DNA of 64,000 nucleotides, taken from contig NZ_JACXZT010000018.1 in assembly GCF_014779595.1 (NCBI RefSeq), forward strand, positions 1 through 64,000, in the 5' to 3' direction. Under the pieces are notes generated by a model that worked only from the letters and a program-made list of their open reading frames with translations, did not search any database and was not told where the DNA came from. The translations under genes and the position numbers were made by a program. Position 1 is the stretch's first letter. Every line of letters begins with the position of its first letter. This document shows positions 26,695-35,695 of this stretch, piece after piece. Origin of the DNA: Halomonas sp. ML-15. Its GTDB lineage: Bacteria > Pseudomonadota > Gammaproteobacteria > Pseudomonadales > Halomonadaceae.

Positions 26695-28266
26695 ATGTCC
26701 CTCGACGATCTGCATCTCAATCTGCGCAACCTGACCGCCGACGACTACCCTCAGCTCAAGGCGTTGATGGACAAGGTCTATGACGACATCGGCGGTGCCT
26801 GGCCCGAGCTGACCATCGACAAACTGGTCAGCGAGTTTCCCGACGGCCAGCTGCTTATTGAAGACGATAAAACCATCGTCGGCGTGGCGCTCACCGCGCT
26901 GGTGGATTACGACGAGTTCTCCAACCCGCACAAGTACGACGACCTGATCGGCCACCGCGAGGTCATCCTCAACGATCTCGACGGCGACGCCATGTACGGT
27001 CTCGACGTGCTGATCGATCCGGACTATCGCGGCTATCGTCTCGGCCGACGCCTCTATGAAGCGCGCAAGGAGCTGTGCCGCTCGATGAACCTGCGCGCCA
27101 TCCTGGCCGGCGGACGGATTCCCGAATACCACCAGCATGCCGACGACCTCTCCCCCAGCGAGTACATCGAGAAGGTGTCGCGCAAGGAGATTCACGACCC
27201 GATCCTCTCCTTTCAGTTGGCCAACGACTTCCTGGTCAAGCGCCTGCTGCGCAAGTACCTGCCGGAGGACGAGAAGTCCCAGGGCTTCGCCACCCTGCTG
27301 GAGTGGAACAACATTCTCTATGAACCTGCAGAGCGGGTGCTGGAGAGCCGCAGAACCCAGGTCCGCGTGGGCGCGGTGCAGTGGCAGATGCGGGAATTCG
27401 ACTCGGTGGAGACGGTGTTGCAGCAGGTCGAGTACTTCGTCGACGCGCTGTCCGGCTATCAGAGCGACTTCGCGGTCTTTCCCGAGCTGTTCAATGCCCC
27501 GCTGATGGGCCTGCAGGACCGTGCCGCCCAGCGCGACCAGCTGGCCGCAATCCGCTTTCTGTCGGGCTTTACCGAGCGTTTCAAGACCGAACTGTCACGC
27601 ATGGCGGTCTCCTACAACATCAATATCGTGGCCGGCTCGATGATCGAGGAGGCCGAGGATGGCAAGCTCTACAACATCGCCTACCTGTGCCACCGCGACG
27701 GCACCCTGGAGCGTCAGGCCAAACTGCATATCACCCCCCAGGAGCGCCGCGACTGGGTCATCGAGGGCGGCGACGACCTGCGCGTGTTCGATACCGATGC
27801 CGGCCGCGTGGGCATCCAGATCTGCTACGACGTGGAGTTTCCCGAGCTCTCGCGCCTGCTCGCCGAGCAGGATATGGACATCCTGTTCGTACCATTCTGG
27901 ACCGATACCAAGAACGGCTACCTGCGGGTGCGCCACTGCGCCCAGGCGCGGGCCATCGAGAACGAGTGCTATGTGGTGCTGTGCGGTAGTGTCGGCAACG
28001 TGCCGTCGATCGAGAACCTCGATATTCAGTACGCCCAGTCGTCGGTGTTCTCGCCGTCGGACTTCGCCTTCCCCCACGATGCGGTGCTCGCCGAGACCAC
28101 CCCCAATACCGAGATGATCATGTTCTCCGACCTCGATCTGACGCGTCTTACGGTAGTGCGCAGCGAAGGCTCGGTGACCAATCTCAAGGACCGTCGCAAG
28201 GATCTCTTCGACCTGCGCTGGCGCGACTGGTCGTGGAAGTCCGGCGCCAACCTCGAGGATAACTGA
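26695..28266 (+). CDS. GNAT acetyltransferase fused to carbon-nitrogen hydrolase (nitrilase superfamily)
   Basis: A 523-residue fusion. Residues about 8-200 are a GNAT domain with the acetyl-CoA loop in DVLIDPDYRGYRLGRRLYEAR. Residues about 222-510 are a nitrilase-superfamily amidase with the intact catalytic triad Glu264 (FPELF), Lys343 (AKLHITP) and Cys377 (IQICYDVEFPEL). This fusion is a known, widely distributed protein type of unknown substrate. I used ATG 26695 because the first 15 codons of the longer frame lie over the promoter. mtfA follows four bases later. Confidence 0.93.
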   Translation: MSLDDLHLNLRNLTADDYPQLKALMDKVYDDIGGAWPELTIDKLVSEFPDGQLLIEDDKTIVGVALTALVDYDEFSNPHKYDDLIGHREVILNDLDGDAMYGLDVLIDPDYRGYRLGRRLYEARKELCRSMNLRAILAGGRIPEYHQHADDLSPSEYIEKVSRKEIHDPILSFQLANDFLVKRLLRKYLPEDEKSQGFATLLEWNNILYEPAERVLESRRTQVRVGAVQWQMREFDSVETVLQQVEYFVDALSGYQSDFAVFPELFNAPLMGLQDRAAQRDQLAAIRFLSGFTERFKTELSRMAVSYNINIVAGSMIEEAEDGKLYNIAYLCHRDGTLERQAKLHITPQERRDWVIEGGDDLRVFDTDAGRVGIQICYDVEFPELSRLLAEQDMDILFVPFWTDTKNGYLRVRHCAQARAIENECYVVLCGSVGNVPSIENLDIQYAQSSVFSPSDFAFPHDAVLAETTPNTEMIMFSDLDLTRLTVVRSEGSVTNLKDRRKDLFDLRWRDWSWKSGANLEDN

Positions 28267-28270
28267 GGCC

Positions 28271-29137
28271 ATGCTGGGTCGGCTCAAGCGCTGGCGCAGC
28301 AGGCAGTTCGAGCAGCGCCACCCCTTCCCCGACGACGCCTGGGCCGAGGCCCGGGCGCGCATCCCGCTGCTCGACGCATTGTCCCACGCCGAGGCCGCCC
28401 TGCTCGGCCAGCGCGCCTGGCGTTTCGCCCATGCCAAGCGCCTGACCCTGCACCCCGAGCTCGCCGCCACCACCGACTTCGACCTGCCGGCGCGGCTGGC
28501 ACTGGCCGCACAGATCTGCCTGCTGACCCTGGGCTGGGATGACGACGATCACGACGAGGCCTTCGCCAACGTGCATGAAGTGCTGGTGCTGCCCGAGGCC
28601 TTCCAGCGCCAGGTGGAGGAGATGGACGAGTTCGGCGTGATGCACGAGTATGTCGACGAGCGCGCCGGCGAGACCTCTTACCAGGGGCCGGTGGTGGTGG
28701 CCTTCCCCGATCTGATGGAGAGCGGCGAGTGGAGCGGTTTCAACGTGCTGATCCACGAGTTTGCCCACAAGCTCGACATGGGCAATGCCAGCGATATCGA
28801 CGGTTTTCCGCCGCTGCCTCGAGACATCGACCCGCGCGAGTGGCACCGGGTGTTCACCGCGGTATGGGACGACCTGCAGGCGCGCCTCGAGCGCGACGAG
28901 GAGACCCCCATCGACGACTATGCGGCGAGTCACCCCGGCGAGTGCTATGCGGTATGCTGTGAATACTTCTTCAGCGCCCCCGACGTGCTCGAGGCCGCCT
29001 ATCCGGCGCTTTACACGCTGCTGGTCCGCTACTTCCGTCAGGACCCGCTGGCCCGCCAGCCTGCCGACGTCCGCGGCGCTGCCTATGACAATGACCGACA
29101 CCGCCACGAGGACACCGATGATCGATCTGCGCAGTGA
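28271..29137 (+). CDS. mtfA: M90-family metallopeptidase MtfA (Mlc titration factor)
   Basis: A 288-residue protein with the zinc motif HEFAH at 162-166 (HEFAHKLDM) and downstream Glu-rich helix GECYAVCCEYFF supplying the third ligand. MtfA proteins bind and titrate the glucose repressor Mlc and have weak aminopeptidase activity. It follows the GNAT-nitrilase gene by four bases and overlaps ltaE by 20 bases, so the three form an operon. The C-terminal 25 residues are polar and poorly conserved. Confidence 0.92.
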   Translation: MLGRLKRWRSRQFEQRHPFPDDAWAEARARIPLLDALSHAEAALLGQRAWRFAHAKRLTLHPELAATTDFDLPARLALAAQICLLTLGWDDDDHDEAFANVHEVLVLPEAFQRQVEEMDEFGVMHEYVDERAGETSYQGPVVVAFPDLMESGEWSGFNVLIHEFAHKLDMGNASDIDGFPPLPRDIDPREWHRVFTAVWDDLQARLERDEETPIDDYAASHPGECYAVCCEYFFSAPDVLEAAYPALYTLLVRYFRQDPLARQPADVRGAAYDNDRHRHEDTDDRSAQ

Positions 29138-30125
29138 TACCGTGACCCGCCCCACCCCGGCGATGCTCGCCGCCATGGCCGAGGCCCCGGTGGGCGACGA
29201 TGTATGGGGCGACGACCCCAGCGTGCAGCGCTTCCAGGACGCCGTCGCCGAGCGCGCCGGCAAGGCCGCCGCGCTGTTCTTCCCCTCCGGCACCCAGAGC
29301 AATCTGGCCGCCCTGCTCGCCCACTGCCAGCGCGGCGATGAGTATATTGCCGGCCAGTCGGCCCACACCTACAAGTACGAGGGTGGCGGCGCCGCGGTGC
29401 TCGGCAGCATCCAGCCCCAGCCGCTGGAGAACGCCGCCGACGGCTCGCTGCCGCTGGACAAGATCCGCGCCGCCATCAAACCTGCTGATTTTCACTTCGC
29501 CCGCACCCGGCTGCTGGCGCTGGAGAACACCATCGGCGGCAAGGTGCTGGATGCCGACTATGTGCTGGCGGCCACCGACCTGGCCCGCGAGCACGGCCTG
29601 GCCACTCACCTCGACGGCGCCCGGTTGTTCAACGCCGCGGTGGCCAGCGACACGCCGCTGACGAAGCTCTGCGCGCCCTTCGACAGCGTCTCGCTGTGCT
29701 TCTCCAAGGGCCTCGGCGCGCCGGTGGGCTCCGTACTGGCAGGCTCACAGCAGCTGATCGACGAAGCGCGCCACTGGCGCAAGGTGCTCGGCGGCGGCAT
29801 GCGCCAGTCGGGCCTGCTGGCCGCCGCCTGCCATCACGCCCTGGATCACCACGTCGACGACCTCGCCCTCGACCACGCCAGGGCGGCGCGGCTTGCCGAG
29901 GCCATCGCTGCCCTGCCTGGCGTCGAGGTGACCTCGGTGGCCACCAATATGCTCTTTGCACACTTTCCGGAAGCCCACCGCGAGCCGCTGGTGGCCCACC
30001 TCAAGGCCCGCGGCATCCTCGCCGAACTGCTCTATGCGACGCGCTTCGTGGTCCACCGCGATATCAGCGACGCCGATATCGACACGGTGATCGAGGCCTT
30101 CGCCGAGTACTTTGCTAGCCACTGA
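29118..30125 (+). CDS. ltaE: Low-specificity L-threonine aldolase
   Basis: A 335-residue PLP enzyme that splits L-threonine and allo-threonine to glycine and acetaldehyde. Motifs: N-terminal MIDLRSDTVTRPTPAML, GDDVWGDDPSV, active-site Lys197 in CFSKGLGAPVGS, and GGGMRQ. I placed the start at ATG 29118 inside the end of mtfA, with GAGGA 5 bases upstream, because the family begins exactly at MIDLRSDT. Convergent with ghrB. Confidence 0.94.
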   Translation: MIDLRSDTVTRPTPAMLAAMAEAPVGDDVWGDDPSVQRFQDAVAERAGKAAALFFPSGTQSNLAALLAHCQRGDEYIAGQSAHTYKYEGGGAAVLGSIQPQPLENAADGSLPLDKIRAAIKPADFHFARTRLLALENTIGGKVLDADYVLAATDLAREHGLATHLDGARLFNAAVASDTPLTKLCAPFDSVSLCFSKGLGAPVGSVLAGSQQLIDEARHWRKVLGGGMRQSGLLAAACHHALDHHVDDLALDHARAARLAEAIAALPGVEVTSVATNMLFAHFPEAHREPLVAHLKARGILAELLYATRFVVHRDISDADIDTVIEAFAEYFASH

Positions 30126-30153
30126 CGTCGCTCCGCCAGGCGCGTCGCGGACG

Positions 30154-31128
30154 CTAGCGTCGCCAGCTTTCCAGGTTGACCGGACTGATTGGCGACTCAC
30201 CGGAGAGCGCCTGACAGACGTTATCGACGGCACGCTGGGCCATCGCATCGCGCGTCTCGTGGGTTGCCGAGCCGACATGCGGCAGCAGCACCACGTTGTC
30301 CATGCCGATCAGCGGCGAGTCGGCGGGCAGCGGTTCGGTTTCAAATACATCCAGCCCGGCGGCACCCGGTTGCCCCTTCTGCAGCGCCGCGACCAGCGCC
30401 GCTTCGTCGACCACCTTGCCGCGCGAGATATTCACGAACACTGCGGTGGATTTCATCCTCGCCAACTCCGCCGCACCAATCAGGTGGACCGTTTCCTCCA
30501 CGAGCGGAACAGTGACGCAGACATAGTCCGCCTCGGCCAGCAGCACTGACATCTCACAGTGCCGCGCGCCCAGCTCCGTCTCCAGCTCGGGCTTTTGCGA
30601 CGCATTCGAGTAGAGCACCGACATGCCAAAGCCCAGCGCCCCACGCCGCGCCACTGCTGCGCCAATACGCCCCAAGCCAATCATGCCCAGGGTCTTGCCG
30701 TGGATATCGACAGCGAATTGCGCGGGCCCAATCCCGCTCTTCCAGTCGCCCTGACGCACGAATCGATCGAGCTCGGCGACCCGTCGCCCCGCCGCCATGA
30801 TCAGTGCGAAGCCGGTATCCGCAGTGGTTTCGGTCAGCACATCGGGCGTGTTGCAGAGCAGGATCCCGCGCCGCGAAAGCTCATCGACGGGATAGGCGTC
30901 ATAGCCTACCGAGATAGTGGCGATCACCCGCAGCGTAGGCGCCCGATCAAGCCGCTCCGGGGTGATGGCCAGGCCGCCGTTTATCAAGGCAGTGGCCTCG
31001 GCCAGGGCCGCCTCGAGCCTCGGGTTATCATTCACAGGCTCGTCGCGGAAATCGTCGACGCTGAAGGTCTCGCGCATCTGCGCGATCTGGCGATCGCTGA
31101 CGGCACCGCATACCAGAATTCGTACCAT
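30154..31128 (-). CDS. ghrB: Glyoxylate/hydroxypyruvate reductase B (2-ketoaldonate reductase type)
   Basis: A 324-residue D-2-hydroxyacid dehydrogenase equal in length to E. coli GhrB and similar throughout: TISVGYD, NTPDVLTETTADT, GLGRIG at 151-156, catalytic Arg236, Glu265 and His284. It reduces glyoxylate, hydroxypyruvate or 2-ketogluconate. It is the last gene of the leftward arm of the GntR divergon, which already holds a glyoxylate-using aminotransferase, so disposal of hydroxypyruvate or glyoxylate is the likely task. Confidence 0.9.
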   Translation of the reverse strand: MVRILVCGAVSDRQIAQMRETFSVDDFRDEPVNDNPRLEAALAEATALINGGLAITPERLDRAPTLRVIATISVGYDAYPVDELSRRGILLCNTPDVLTETTADTGFALIMAAGRRVAELDRFVRQGDWKSGIGPAQFAVDIHGKTLGMIGLGRIGAAVARRGALGFGMSVLYSNASQKPELETELGARHCEMSVLLAEADYVCVTVPLVEETVHLIGAAELARMKSTAVFVNISRGKVVDEAALVAALQKGQPGAAGLDVFETEPLPADSPLIGMDNVVLLPHVGSATHETRDAMAQRAVDNVCQALSGESPISPVNLESWRR

Positions 31129-31212
31129 GATTGTCTCCCGCTGGTTGTGTGTCAGCCCGGCTGGGGAATCGCATTGCCCGGGCCGACGCTGTTCCCCTGG
31201 AACGGGAGCGTC

Positions 31213-32130
31213 TCAGTCATCGGGTCCGACATCCGGCGCGTCGCCCATGCGCACGCCATCGCTGTGGCGCTCCAGCGCAAGCAGCCAGGCGCTGTGATCC
31301 CACTGGGTCTTGCCCTCGTCGTAGAGCTCGCGATAGAACTCGGCGGCCTTCTCCAGTACCGGCAGCGACATGCCCAGAGCCTTCGCTTCGGCCAAGCAGG
31401 TATCGATATCCTTGATGAAATTGCGCATCGGGGCCCCGGGAATGAAGCGCCGCTCGAGCATCCGCTGACCATGCTCCTGCAAGGTCCTGCTGTCGCCATG
31501 CCCCCCCGCCAGGGCCACCGGGATCTGCGCCGGGTCGGCACCGCCGGCAGACGCCAGCAGCAGGGCCTGAGCCACGCCGGTGATATTCACCGCCACCATC
31601 ACCTGATTGGAGAGCTTGACCAACTGACCGGAACCCGCGGGGCCGACGTGGGTGGTGCGCCCCATCGGCTTGAAGATGCCATCCGCCTCGGCACGTTCGA
31701 AGGCCGCCTTGTCGCCACCGGCCATGATCGCCAGCGACGCTTCGGCCGCGCCCAGACTCCCGCCGGATACCGGGGCGTCGATATGCGCCACACCGATCTC
31801 GGCGAGCCGTTCGGCGTGCTCCCGAGCCATCGAGGGCGGAATCGATGCCATGTCGATGAACACAGCACCACGCTTCATTCGTTCGGTGGCCCCCGAGTCG
31901 AAGAAGACCTCTTTTACTACCGGCCCACTATCGAGAATCGAGAGGATGTAGTCGGCGTTCTCGACCGCGTCAACGGGACTGTCGGCGACTGTCGCCCCAT
32001 GCGCCTCGAGTGCCTCTGCCTTGCTACGGGTGCGGTTCCAGACCGTGACCGAAAAGCCTGCCTTGAGCAGGTTGGTAGCCATGGGGCCACCCATCAGGCC
32101 GGTGCCTAGAAAAGCGACTTGCGTGCTCAT
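31213..32130 (-). CDS. NAD(P)-dependent beta-hydroxyacid dehydrogenase (HIBADH family)
   Basis: A 305-residue reductase of the 3-hydroxyisobutyrate / tartronate semialdehyde type. The Rossmann motif is FLGTGLMGGPMA (7-18); DAPVSGG is at 118-124; catalytic Lys172 lies in GQLVKLSNQ. An AAGGAGAC site supports ATG 32130 over 32151. It is a distant paralogue of the GarR-like protein at 41561-42457; the two presumably act on different semialdehydes. The acidic C-terminal tail (DAPDVGPDD) is unusual for the family. Confidence 0.9.
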   Translation of the reverse strand: MSTQVAFLGTGLMGGPMATNLLKAGFSVTVWNRTRSKAEALEAHGATVADSPVDAVENADYILSILDSGPVVKEVFFDSGATERMKRGAVFIDMASIPPSMAREHAERLAEIGVAHIDAPVSGGSLGAAEASLAIMAGGDKAAFERAEADGIFKPMGRTTHVGPAGSGQLVKLSNQVMVAVNITGVAQALLLASAGGADPAQIPVALAGGHGDSRTLQEHGQRMLERRFIPGAPMRNFIKDIDTCLAEAKALGMSLPVLEKAAEFYRELYDEGKTQWDHSAWLLALERHSDGVRMGDAPDVGPDD

Positions 32131-32197
32131 ATAGCGTCTCCTTGTTGTCATTATGAGGATCGGGGCACGAGCTGCCCCGCTGCACTGCCAGCAGGGG

Positions 32198-32956
32198 TCA
32201 GGTCAGCCTCAGCGTCGCCCGCCCGATGCCCGCAAAGACCGCCTCTACCTCGACCGGCCGGTCGGCGACGATCTTGCCGGTGTAGGAGCCGCAGGTAACG
32301 AACTCCCCGGCGCGAAGCGCCTGCCCGCATTGCGGCAGCGCATTGGCCAGCCATACCAGCAGCGATGCCGGATCTCCGGCCGGATTGCCGCCCTGACCGC
32401 TGACCACGAGTTGCCCACCAATCGTCAGCGCCACCTCGACTTGCGCAAGCGGCAACGCGTGCCAGGCCGGCTCGCCGTCACCGATCACCAGGCAACCGTT
32501 ATTTTGCAGGTCGGCCAGCTGCGAGAGCTTGTCGACACCGTCGGGCCAGTCGCGAAAGCGGGAGTCGACGATCTCGATGGCCGCATGGGCAGAGCCAACC
32601 GCTGCCAAGACCTCGTCACGCGTGTAGGGGGTGTCCCGCGGCAACAGATCCTGCTTCATCCGGAATGCCACCTCGGCCTCGATGGCGCCCACCGCAAAGC
32701 CGGACCATGGCAGTTCGACATGTCCCTCGTGCAGCAGGCGGGCGGGTAGCGCGGAGTAGTGTGGCGCCGACTCGGGGCTCGCCGCCCCGACCTTCCAGCC
32801 GGCTCGAGTGCCGAGCCGTTCGACAAGCCGCTGCTGAATTCGATAGGCCTCTTCGGACGTACGCGGGCGACACTCGGAGGGCAGGGACGATAATCGCGCG
32901 CCCCCGTTCAACGCCCCTTCCAGCAAGCTGGCGGCCTGATCACTCGAATCGTTCAT
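32198..32956 (-). CDS. 2-keto-4-pentenoate hydratase-like protein (FAH superfamily)
   Basis: A 252-residue member of the MhpD/fumarylacetoacetase superfamily: EAYRIQQRLV near the N-terminus, GWKVGA, the metal-ligand region EAEVAFRM with acidic residues, and GNPAGDPASLLVWLAN, followed by TCGSYTG. Relatives hydrate 2-hydroxypentadienoate or decarboxylate oxaloacetate-like 2-oxoacids. Its start overlaps the gntR stop by four bases. In a glyoxylate-centred operon a hydratase or decarboxylase of a 2-oxoacid fits better than aromatic degradation; no aromatic genes are nearby. Confidence 0.87.
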   Translation of the reverse strand: MNDSSDQAASLLEGALNGGARLSSLPSECRPRTSEEAYRIQQRLVERLGTRAGWKVGAASPESAPHYSALPARLLHEGHVELPWSGFAVGAIEAEVAFRMKQDLLPRDTPYTRDEVLAAVGSAHAAIEIVDSRFRDWPDGVDKLSQLADLQNNGCLVIGDGEPAWHALPLAQVEVALTIGGQLVVSGQGGNPAGDPASLLVWLANALPQCGQALRAGEFVTCGSYTGKIVADRPVEVEAVFAGIGRATLRLT

Positions 32957-33729
32957 GATTCACTCGATCCTTTCGACGGAGAGTGGCTCTCGGCTTCCAG
33001 CAGCGTTGTCCTGGCAGCATCGGCCTTGTTCTTCAGATGTTCGCGGAGGATTCGGAACAGTCGCTCTCCGTCGCGGCTCTCCAGGGCATTGAGCATGGCG
33101 GCATGTTCGCCAACCGCCTGTTTCCAGCGCCGGTCGGACAGGCTACTGAGATAGCGGCTACGGCGAATGCGCCCGGTCAGCCGGGAGTAGACATCGGCCA
33201 GGTTACGGTTGCCGGCGCCTGCCATGATGCGCTCATGGATCTCCTGGTTAATCTTGAAGTAGGGCATACGCTCGCCACGCTCGTAGTGTTCGACCATACG
33301 CTCATGCAGCTCGCGAATGTCGGCGATTTCGGCATCGCTCATGCGCAGGCAGGCGAGCTCCCCGGACAGCGCTTCCAGCACCCCCAGCACCTCGAAGATT
33401 TCATCGATATCTTCCACGGTCGTCTGAGTGACTCGTACGCCACGGCTGGGGAGCAATTCGACGATATTCTCGGCCGCCAACACCTTGAAAGATTCACGTA
33501 GCGGAGTACGAGACACACCGAAGTACTCACACAGTTCCTTCTCCGGCAACTTGGCACCGGGAGGGAATTGACCCGAGATGATCATGTCCCTGAGCGACTC
33601 GACGATAGAGTCGTGCAGCGTCTTGCGAGCGATAGGCCGCCGTGGTGCCAGTTCAGCCCCCCATTCAGGATGTTCAGGCCCCGCGACCTCTAGGGGTTCG
33701 GTACCATAGTCTGGGGTGGATGTTGCCAT
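32953..33729 (-). CDS. GntR-family regulator (FCD/FadR subfamily)
   Basis: A 258-residue repressor-type protein. The wHTH lies at about 37-100 (LHDSIVESLRDMIISGQFPPGAKLPEKELCEYFGVSRTPLRE) and an all-helical FCD ligand-binding domain at about 115-235 with the metal-site pattern E...H..H. A possible autoregulatory operator, TATTGCATACAATA, lies 73 bases upstream and a related palindrome is upstream of the aminotransferase. It is inferred to control both arms of this locus. Confidence 0.92.
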   Translation of the reverse strand: MATSTPDYGTEPLEVAGPEHPEWGAELAPRRPIARKTLHDSIVESLRDMIISGQFPPGAKLPEKELCEYFGVSRTPLRESFKVLAAENIVELLPSRGVRVTQTTVEDIDEIFEVLGVLEALSGELACLRMSDAEIADIRELHERMVEHYERGERMPYFKINQEIHERIMAGAGNRNLADVYSRLTGRIRRSRYLSSLSDRRWKQAVGEHAAMLNALESRDGERLFRILREHLKNKADAARTTLLEAESHSPSKGSSES

Positions 33730-33801
33730 AGTCAGTATCCTTACATTGCCAATGAGTCTTTAAGGCTTAGCCTAAGTCGACCAGGCAAGGAGTCAATAGG
33801 A

Positions 33802-33815
33802 TATTGCATACAATA
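33802..33815. promoter_or_regulatory. Candidate GntR operator upstream of gntR
   Basis: TATTGCATACAATA is an inverted repeat of 5-bp arms TATTG / CAATA around CATA. It shares the TTG(C/T)AT and ATACAA half-sites with the palindrome at 35103-35120 and lies in the 171-base gap between gntR and the aminotransferase gene. Sites of the TTGTATACAA class are typical of FCD-type GntR proteins. Assignment is inference. Confidence 0.45.
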
Positions 33816-33900
33816 CGCAAGGGTTCGTTCTACTCTCCACTCGGCAGACCCTCCGCCCGCTGGCACGAAGCCTCTGGACAGACTGACCGGCACTCAGCCC

Positions 33901-35073
33901 TCAACCCGCGGTCTCGGCCAGATAGTTCATTGCCGTCTGGGTACCTCCGGGTCGGTGGGGGACGCCGGCCAGCTGCAGCCCCATCTCTACGCCACCCAGC
34001 GTGCCGATCAAAGTGACATCGTTGAAGGCGCCCACATGACCGATACGGAAGACCTTGCCTGCCACCTTGGAAAGCCCAGCACCCAGCGACATATCAAAGC
34101 GCTCCAGTATCAGCTTGCGCAGCGCATCGGCATCATGCCCTTCCGGCATGAGAATCGCGGTAAGCACCTGGGAATACTCTTCGGGGGAGTCGCAGAGGAT
34201 CTCCAGTTCCCAGGCCCGCACGGCGCGACGAGTCGCCTCACCGTGACGGCGATGTCGCGAGAAGACATTTTCCAGCCCCTCTTCGAGCAGCATATCCAGT
34301 GACTTGTCGAGGCCGTAGAGCAGATTGGTGGCCGGCGTGTAGTGGGTGAAGCCACGCTCATTGGCCTTGAGTACCTCGCCCCAGTCCCAATAGGAGCGGC
34401 GCATGCCGCCATTCTGGGTGGAGATCGCCAGCGCCTTGTCCGAGACGGCATTGAATCCGAGCCCTGGCGGCAGCATCAGTCCCTTCTGTGAACAGCACAC
34501 CGTGACATCCACGCCCCAGCCGTCATGCTCATAAGGCAGCGACCCCAGCGACGATATGGTGTCCACCAACAGCAGAGCAGGATGTCCCGCATTATCGATC
34601 GCCTGGCGGACTAGCGGTATGCGACTGGCGACACCCGTTGACGTTTCATTGTGAACGACGGCCACCGCCTTGATGCGGTGATCCTTGTCTTCACGCAGAC
34701 GCGCCTCAATCTGGTCTGGGTCTGCGCCGCGTCGCCAGTCTCCAGGGATAAGATTCACCTCGAGACCAAGGCGCTTGGCCATCTGCTCCCAGAGCGAGGA
34801 GAAATGCCCTGTTTCGGACATCAGCACTCGATCGCCTTCTGCCAGGACATTGACCAGCGCAGCCTCCCAGGCACCGGTGCCGGACGAGGGAAAGATCACC
34901 ACCTTGTCAGTACCGAAGACCGGTCGTAGCTTGTCGAGAATACCCAGCAGCATATTAGAGAAGTCAGGGCCTCGATGGTCGATAGTGGGCATATCCATGG
35001 CCCGCAGCACCGCGTCTGGCACATTGGTGGGACCCGGAATCTGCAGAAAATGACGACCGCTGGAATATGCCAT
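33901..35073 (-). CDS. Class V aminotransferase, serine-glyoxylate type
   Basis: A 390-residue PLP enzyme. FQ(L)PGPTNVP-type N-terminus (IPGPTNVPDAVLRAMDMPTIDHRG), cofactor Lys197 in CCSQKGLMLPPGLG, and the C-terminal GLSKVAGKVFRIGHVG match serine-glyoxylate aminotransferases of methylotrophs, which make hydroxypyruvate and glycine. Aspartate-glyoxylate (BhcA) enzymes share much of this text, so aspartate or another donor is possible. A hydroxypyruvate product would feed ghrB. It opens the leftward arm; a palindromic operator is 30 bases upstream. Confidence 0.9.
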   Translation of the reverse strand: MAYSSGRHFLQIPGPTNVPDAVLRAMDMPTIDHRGPDFSNMLLGILDKLRPVFGTDKVVIFPSSGTGAWEAALVNVLAEGDRVLMSETGHFSSLWEQMAKRLGLEVNLIPGDWRRGADPDQIEARLREDKDHRIKAVAVVHNETSTGVASRIPLVRQAIDNAGHPALLLVDTISSLGSLPYEHDGWGVDVTVCCSQKGLMLPPGLGFNAVSDKALAISTQNGGMRRSYWDWGEVLKANERGFTHYTPATNLLYGLDKSLDMLLEEGLENVFSRHRRHGEATRRAVRAWELEILCDSPEEYSQVLTAILMPEGHDADALRKLILERFDMSLGAGLSKVAGKVFRIGHVGAFNDVTLIGTLGGVEMGLQLAGVPHRPGGTQTAMNYLAETAG

Positions 35074-35695
35074 TATTCATCTCCTGAGCTGCAAACTTAT
35101 TATTGTATTATTGAATACAAGATTCAGTATAGACGCGAAAGGCGACCCTGCAAGCTTCGCAAGCAACTCTTCGATAAATTCATTAAAAACAATATCTTAA
35201 ATGAATTTTCGCAAGACTTATCAAGACATGAATGGTACTTTCCTCTCTAAGCCCACTCCCATTTTCACATCCAGCTTGCCCACCTATTTCTTTTACAAAA
35301 CCTATCCACCATTTATACGACAAATTAAGAACATATCAACAAACCATTAAAAAACAATGGATTAAAATTAACCAAAACTACAGAATCGACGTTAGCGCCT
35401 GACTGTCCGATGTCACATACCTTGACGGCTCCAGAAGAGGCAACTATAAAAAATACAATATTCAAGAAACATATCAGGGCTTCACCCGTCGCCGTGCCGC
35501 TTGTGGCAATAACACTACTTACAACGCCCAACGAGCTGCCAGGCAACAACACATAACAATATCCAGGAGCCACGCCATGGTCTCGACACGCCCTTCCAAG
35601 GCGGTGTTTGACGCTGCTTGCAGGTCACATATCCGCCCTGTCCATGCGCCACCAAGCGTTGTGCCCTCTCCTCCCGAAGCGAGCGGGGTGGCGTC
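35074..35695. other. AT-rich divergent control region, no gene seen
   Basis: This 622-base gap lies between the two arms of the GntR divergon. The part from about 35090 to 35560 is visibly AT-rich, with runs of A and T, in contrast to its GC-rich surroundings. It holds the palindrome at 35103-35120 and a weaker inverted repeat CCATT-7-AATGG at 35344-35360. An 82-codon frame on the minus strand (35325-35573) has no family likeness or ribosome site and was not accepted. Confidence 0.7.
35103..35120. promoter_or_regulatory. Candidate GntR operator upstream of the aminotransferase gene
   Basis: TTGTATTATTGAATACAA is a perfect inverted repeat of 7-bp arms (TTGTATT / AATACAA) with a 4-base centre, 29 bases before the aminotransferase ATG, overlapping the expected promoter. 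Its half-sites recur at 33802-33815 upstream of gntR. Confidence 0.5.

Noticed and set aside
30143-30170. GACGCTAGCGTC palindrome at the ltaE-ghrB convergent end
   Set aside because: It overlaps the ghrB stop codon and coding end and is short, so chance in GC-rich coding DNA is a sufficient explanation.
35325-35573. 82-codon hydrophobic frame on the minus strand in the AT-rich gap
   Set aside because: No ribosome site, no likeness to a known family, and it lies in a region best read as control DNA.
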